Below, piece after piece: positions 5,170 to 7,096 of a stretch of 7,096 nt of DNA. The notes under the pieces were generated by a model. The model saw only the letters and a list, made by a program, of their open reading frames with translations. It searched no databases and was not told where the DNA came from. Origin of the DNA: Candidatus Pacearchaeota archaeon ex4484_31 (GTDB lineage: Archaea > Nanobdellota > Nanobdellia > Pacearchaeales > UBA284); contig NJDW01000017.1 in assembly GCA_002254805.1 (NCBI GenBank), positions 1-7,096 of the forward strand. The letters run 5' to 3'. Positions within the stretch are counted from its first letter, which is position 1. Each line of letters opens with the position of its first letter. The translations under genes were made by a program, and so were the position numbers.

Positions 5170-5666
5170 GGCCTTAGTGCTATGACCAAGTCTCCTTTTA
5201 CCAAAATTGTCTCAGCTTTTGGTTTGTAAATCCATTTGTTTTTTCTTTTTACTGCAAGAACATCTGCTTTGTGCTTCTCTTCTATTTCCTTTACTATCAC
5301 TGCTCTATTTATTTTTTGCATGAAGAACTTTTCTTTAGCATCGTTCAATGCCTTTCTTTCAACCTCATGTACAGCAGTCCCTTCTAATAGCTCTTTTACT
5401 ATCTCAGCACTGATATCAGTAATCATTTCTGAGGATGTAGCAAGTCTAAGTAATCCCATCAATTCCTTAGCTTTTTCATGCTTTGCTGCTTTTAATGTTT
5501 CTTTCTCAATTTCATCCCTAAGCTTGTCAGCTTCTTCTTCTATGTGCATAACCTCCTTCGCTATTTCTTTACTTCCGAACAAAATAGCACAATAAGCAAG
5601 ATCAACACTCAATACACATAAGTCTTTTAACTCTGAAAGCATCTCCTTAACGTTTTTTCCCTTCAT
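5166..5666 (-). CDS. PhoU and TrkA_C domain protein, probable transport regulator
   Basis: The 166-residue protein has two parts. Residues 1 to about 95 form a helical PhoU-like bundle, with the characteristic acidic stretch HIEEEADKLRDEIEKETLKA at 41-60. Residues about 120-166 match a RCK_C/TrkA_C ligand-binding domain, ending KWIYKPKAETILVKGDLVIAL, where the final GDLVIAL is the family's typical last strand. Archaeal PhoU-TrkA_C proteins are usually encoded beside MgtE/SLC41-like or other cation transporters and are thought to sense an ion or nucleotide and gate the transporter. That fits here, as the next gene upstream on the same strand is MgtE-like, 35 bases away. The ATG at 5666 is the first good start. 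A TTAA at the 3' end is shared by its stop codon and that of the PIN gene. Confidence 0.85.
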   Translation of the reverse strand: MKGKNVKEMLSELKDLCVLSVDLAYCAILFGSKEIAKEVMHIEEEADKLRDEIEKETLKAAKHEKAKELMGLLRLATSSEMITDISAEIVKELLEGTAVHEVERKALNDAKEKFFMQKINRAVIVKEIEEKHKADVLAVKRKNKWIYKPKAETILVKGDLVIALRP

Positions 5667-5701
5667 CTTTCTATAATATGTTAATTTTTTTCTTTTTAAG
5701 T

Positions 5702-6004
5702 TTAACTAAATAGCATGAAAACTTTTACTGTTAAAAATAAAGCGAGTATTGAAAACACATCAGATATGGAAGTGACTGAAGGCATCAAGATGTTGTCTGG
5801 ATCATGTCCTTTTCTAAAGCTGAGAAAAGCGATCGATGAAGTAAGCACCATTATAAAGATATCTGAAAGAAATCCTGCTATCATAGGAATGAGAATAAAT
5901 TTTACTATTCCCATTGAAGTAAAACCAAAGATGATGCAAGCAAAGTGGGCTATGATACCTATAACAATTGATGAGACATAAAGAGCTTCTTTTTTCCTTT
6001 TCAT
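5702..6004 (-). CDS. half-size MgtE/SLC41-like membrane protein, possible cation transporter subunit
   Basis: The 100-residue product is a membrane protein with about three hydrophobic segments at residues 8-28, 33-62 and 80-98. The motif GHDPDNILMPSVTSISDVFSIL at 66-87 matches the GxDPDNxxxPxxTSxxD signature before the last helix of MgtE/SLC41-type divalent cation transporter domains, so Mg2+ or a similar ion is a likely substrate. Only the C-terminal half of the usual five-helix domain is present; the N-terminal half, with its conserved proline and GN motif, is missing. The open frame continues to 6109, but that part overlaps the radical SAM gene and is not MgtE-like; the ATG at 6004 begins a basic MKRKKE before the first helix, consistent with a cytoplasmic N-terminus. 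The PhoU-TrkA_C gene follows after 35 bases and is probably its regulator. It may be a half-subunit or a decayed gene. Confidence 0.72.
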   Translation of the reverse strand: MKRKKEALYVSSIVIGIIAHFACIIFGFTSMGIVKFILIPMIAGFLSDIFIMVLTSSIAFLSFRKGHDPDNILMPSVTSISDVFSILALFLTVKVFMLFS

Positions 6005-6014
6005 TTTACTTAAG

Positions 6015-6024
6015 TTTTTAAAAT
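6015..6024 (+). promoter_or_regulatory. TATA box of the radical SAM gene
   Basis: TTTTTAAAAT is centred about 24 bases before the ATG at 6043, with no ribosome binding site, so a leaderless start is expected. It overlaps the short divergent space shared with the MgtE-like gene. Confidence 0.6.
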
Positions 6025-6030
6025 TGAAAA

Positions 6031-6039
6031 CTTTATAAA
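6031..6039 (-). promoter_or_regulatory. possible TATA box of the MgtE-like gene
   Basis: TTTATAAAG on the minus strand is centred about 31 bases before the ATG at 6004 and would give a leader of only a few bases. It lies between the + strand TATA box and the radical SAM ATG, so the two promoters interlock. The near-palindromic TTTTAAAA at 6016-6023 could also be read from either strand. Confidence 0.4.
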
Positions 6040-6042
6040 AAT

Positions 6043-7050
6043 ATGCTAAAGGAAGCTCTTTTTTATGAGAAACTAAAAAACAAGCTTGTAAAATGTAAGC
6101 TTTGTCCAAGAGGTTGTGTTATAAAACCAAATGGCTATGGAAACTGTAATGTAAGAAAAAATGTTGATGGAAAGCTCTATTCTATGGTTTATGCTAAGCC
6201 AGTTTCTATAGCTTTTGATCCTGTTGAAAAAAAACCTCTGTTTCATTTTCTTCCAGGAGAAAGAGCTTTGAGCATAGCAACAGTAGGTTGTAATTTTCAT
6301 TGTGTTTACTGTCAAAACTGGGAAATAAGTCAAGCAAAGCCTAACGAAGTTCCTTTTTCTTTGGTTTATCCTGAAGAGATAGTTAAAAAAGCAAAGATAC
6401 ATGAATGTAAAATAATTTCTTATACATATACTGAACCAACAGTTTTTTATGAATATATGCTTGATATCGCTAAGTTAGCAAAAAAGGAAAAAATAAAAAA
6501 CACGACAGTAACAAACGCATTTATCAATAAAGAGCCTTTAAAAAGGCTTTGCAAGTTTCTTGATGCCAGCAACATTGATTTTAAAGGACCAGAAAAGCAC
6601 TATCAAGAGCTATGTGGAGGATGGAGAAAACCTGTAGAAGAAGCAATAAAAATAATGTACGAAAACAAAGTATGGATAGAACTAACTTATTTGATAATAC
6701 CGGGTCATAATGATAAAGAAAAGGATATAAGAGAAACAGTTAAATGGATAAAGGAAAACTTAAGTGTAGAGGTTCCTTTGCATTTCACAGCATTTTACCC
6801 AGCTTATAAAATGCTGGATAAAGAAGCAACAAAACCTGAAACAGTAATAAAAGCAAGAAAAATTGCAATAAAACTAGGTTTAAAATATGTTTATACTGGA
6901 AACATCATAGATGAAGAAGGATCAACAACGTATTGTCCTGAATGTAAAAAACCTTTGGTAAAAAGAACAGCTTTCTATTCAGTTGAAAATAAAATTGTTG
7001 ATGGAAAATGTCCTTACTGTAACACAAAAATCGCTGGAGTCTGGAAATAA
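6043..7050 (+). CDS. amrS: AmmeMemoRadiSam system radical SAM enzyme
   Basis: The 335-residue protein belongs to the family related to pyruvate formate-lyase activating enzymes (COG1180) that co-occurs with AMMECR1 and Memo proteins. The N-terminal domain has Cys18, Cys21, Cys25 and Cys35, a likely metal site. The radical SAM motif is CNFHCVYC at 83-90, giving the three cysteines of the 4Fe-4S cluster that cleaves S-adenosylmethionine, followed by QNWEISQ, a family hallmark. SYTYTEPTVFYEYM at 126-139 and NIDFKGP at 177-183 are further conserved blocks. The C-terminal zinc ribbon uses Cys298, Cys301, Cys323 and Cys326 and ends GVWK. The substrate of this system is not known. The start fits a TATA box 24 bases upstream. 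AMMECR1 and Memo genes are not visible in this window. Confidence 0.93.
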   Translation: MLKEALFYEKLKNKLVKCKLCPRGCVIKPNGYGNCNVRKNVDGKLYSMVYAKPVSIAFDPVEKKPLFHFLPGERALSIATVGCNFHCVYCQNWEISQAKPNEVPFSLVYPEEIVKKAKIHECKIISYTYTEPTVFYEYMLDIAKLAKKEKIKNTTVTNAFINKEPLKRLCKFLDASNIDFKGPEKHYQELCGGWRKPVEEAIKIMYENKVWIELTYLIIPGHNDKEKDIRETVKWIKENLSVEVPLHFTAFYPAYKMLDKEATKPETVIKARKIAIKLGLKYVYTGNIIDEEGSTTYCPECKKPLVKRTAFYSVENKIVDGKCPYCNTKIAGVWK

Positions 7051-7053
7051 AAG

Positions 7054-7096
7054 ATGAAGTTAATGAAGCTACCAAGCTTCATAATTTTTCTAATTC
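7054..7096 (+). CDS. possible start of a further gene, cut by the window edge
   Basis: An ATG three bases after the amrS stop opens a frame that is not closed before the window ends. The 14 visible residues (MKLMKLPSFIIFLI) are basic then hydrophobic, as at the start of a signal peptide or membrane segment. No ribosome binding site or promoter is evident, and the same bases form a terminator-like hairpin, so the call is weak. Confidence 0.25.
   Translation, partial: MKLMKLPSFIIFLI
7063..7089 (+). terminator. hairpin with T-run after amrS
   Basis: ATGAAGCT (7063-7070) and AGCTTCAT (7075-7082) form a perfect 8-bp stem with the loop ACCA, followed after two A by five T. It begins 13 bases after the amrS stop codon. 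It looks like an intrinsic terminator, although archaea mostly need only the T-run, and the bases may instead belong to a new reading frame. Confidence 0.4.

Noticed and set aside
5236..5595. 119-codon open frame on the + strand inside the PhoU-TrkA_C gene
   Set aside because: Antisense shadow of a recognised gene, rich in Ser, Phe and Ala, with no promoter or ribosome binding site.
6005..6109. Longer MgtE-like protein starting at 6109
   Set aside because: The extension overlaps the divergent amrS gene on the other strand, has no MgtE similarity, and would bypass the promoter region at 6005-6042.
1..7096. CRISPR array, insertion sequence or integrase attachment site
   Set aside because: No regularly spaced repeats, no transposase or integrase gene, and no repeat of the tRNA 3' end was found elsewhere in the window.

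Overview
The window comes from a strongly AT-rich archaeon. The evidence is the gene content: Alba, the ribosomal protein eS17, a stand-alone KEOPS kinase Bud32, an archaeal/eukaryal-type prolyl-tRNA synthetase, and a tRNA gene without an encoded CCA end. Promoters also look archaeal: four ORFs have a TATA-like box centred about 24-25 bases before the ATG, which suggests leaderless transcripts. The compact genes and short overlaps would suit a small-genome lineage such as DPANN, but I cannot assign a phylum from this sequence alone.

Layout. Positions 1-110 hold the 3' part of a + strand tRNA gene, followed by oligo-T. Positions 205-3440 are one minus-strand operon, read right to left: a putative HEXXH zinc metallopeptidase, ProRS (proS), Bud32, eS17 (rps17e) and Alba. 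Its first four genes are overlapping or 2 bases apart, and it ends in T-tracts on the minus strand. Positions 3441-3575 are a divergent promoter region with inverted and direct repeats. On the + strand follow a 97-aa cysteine-rich protein (3576-3869) and a two-gene unit (3911-5169): an all-helical protein with a C-terminal helix-turn-helix, then a PIN-domain nuclease whose ATG overlaps the previous stop codon. Convergent to the PIN gene are two minus-strand genes that look like an ion-transport pair: a PhoU-TrkA_C protein (5166-5666) and a 100-aa half-size MgtE-like membrane protein (5702-6004). A second tight divergent promoter (6005-6042) then drives a radical SAM enzyme of the AmmeMemoRadiSam type (6043-7050). 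A hairpin or the start of a further gene lies at the right edge.

How the genes fit together. The minus operon is mainly information processing: tRNA charging (ProRS), tRNA t6A modification (Bud32 in KEOPS), a ribosomal protein and a nucleic-acid binding protein. The metallopeptidase at its head is the one gene without an obvious link. The HTH/PIN pair resembles the UPF0175-type antitoxin plus PIN toxin arrangement, though both proteins are larger than usual; this is the best candidate for a less described system. The PhoU-TrkA_C plus MgtE-like pair suggests regulated divalent-cation transport with an unusually small membrane subunit. The tRNA is also odd: its 3' half is textbook, but no normal 5' half can be folded from what is visible.
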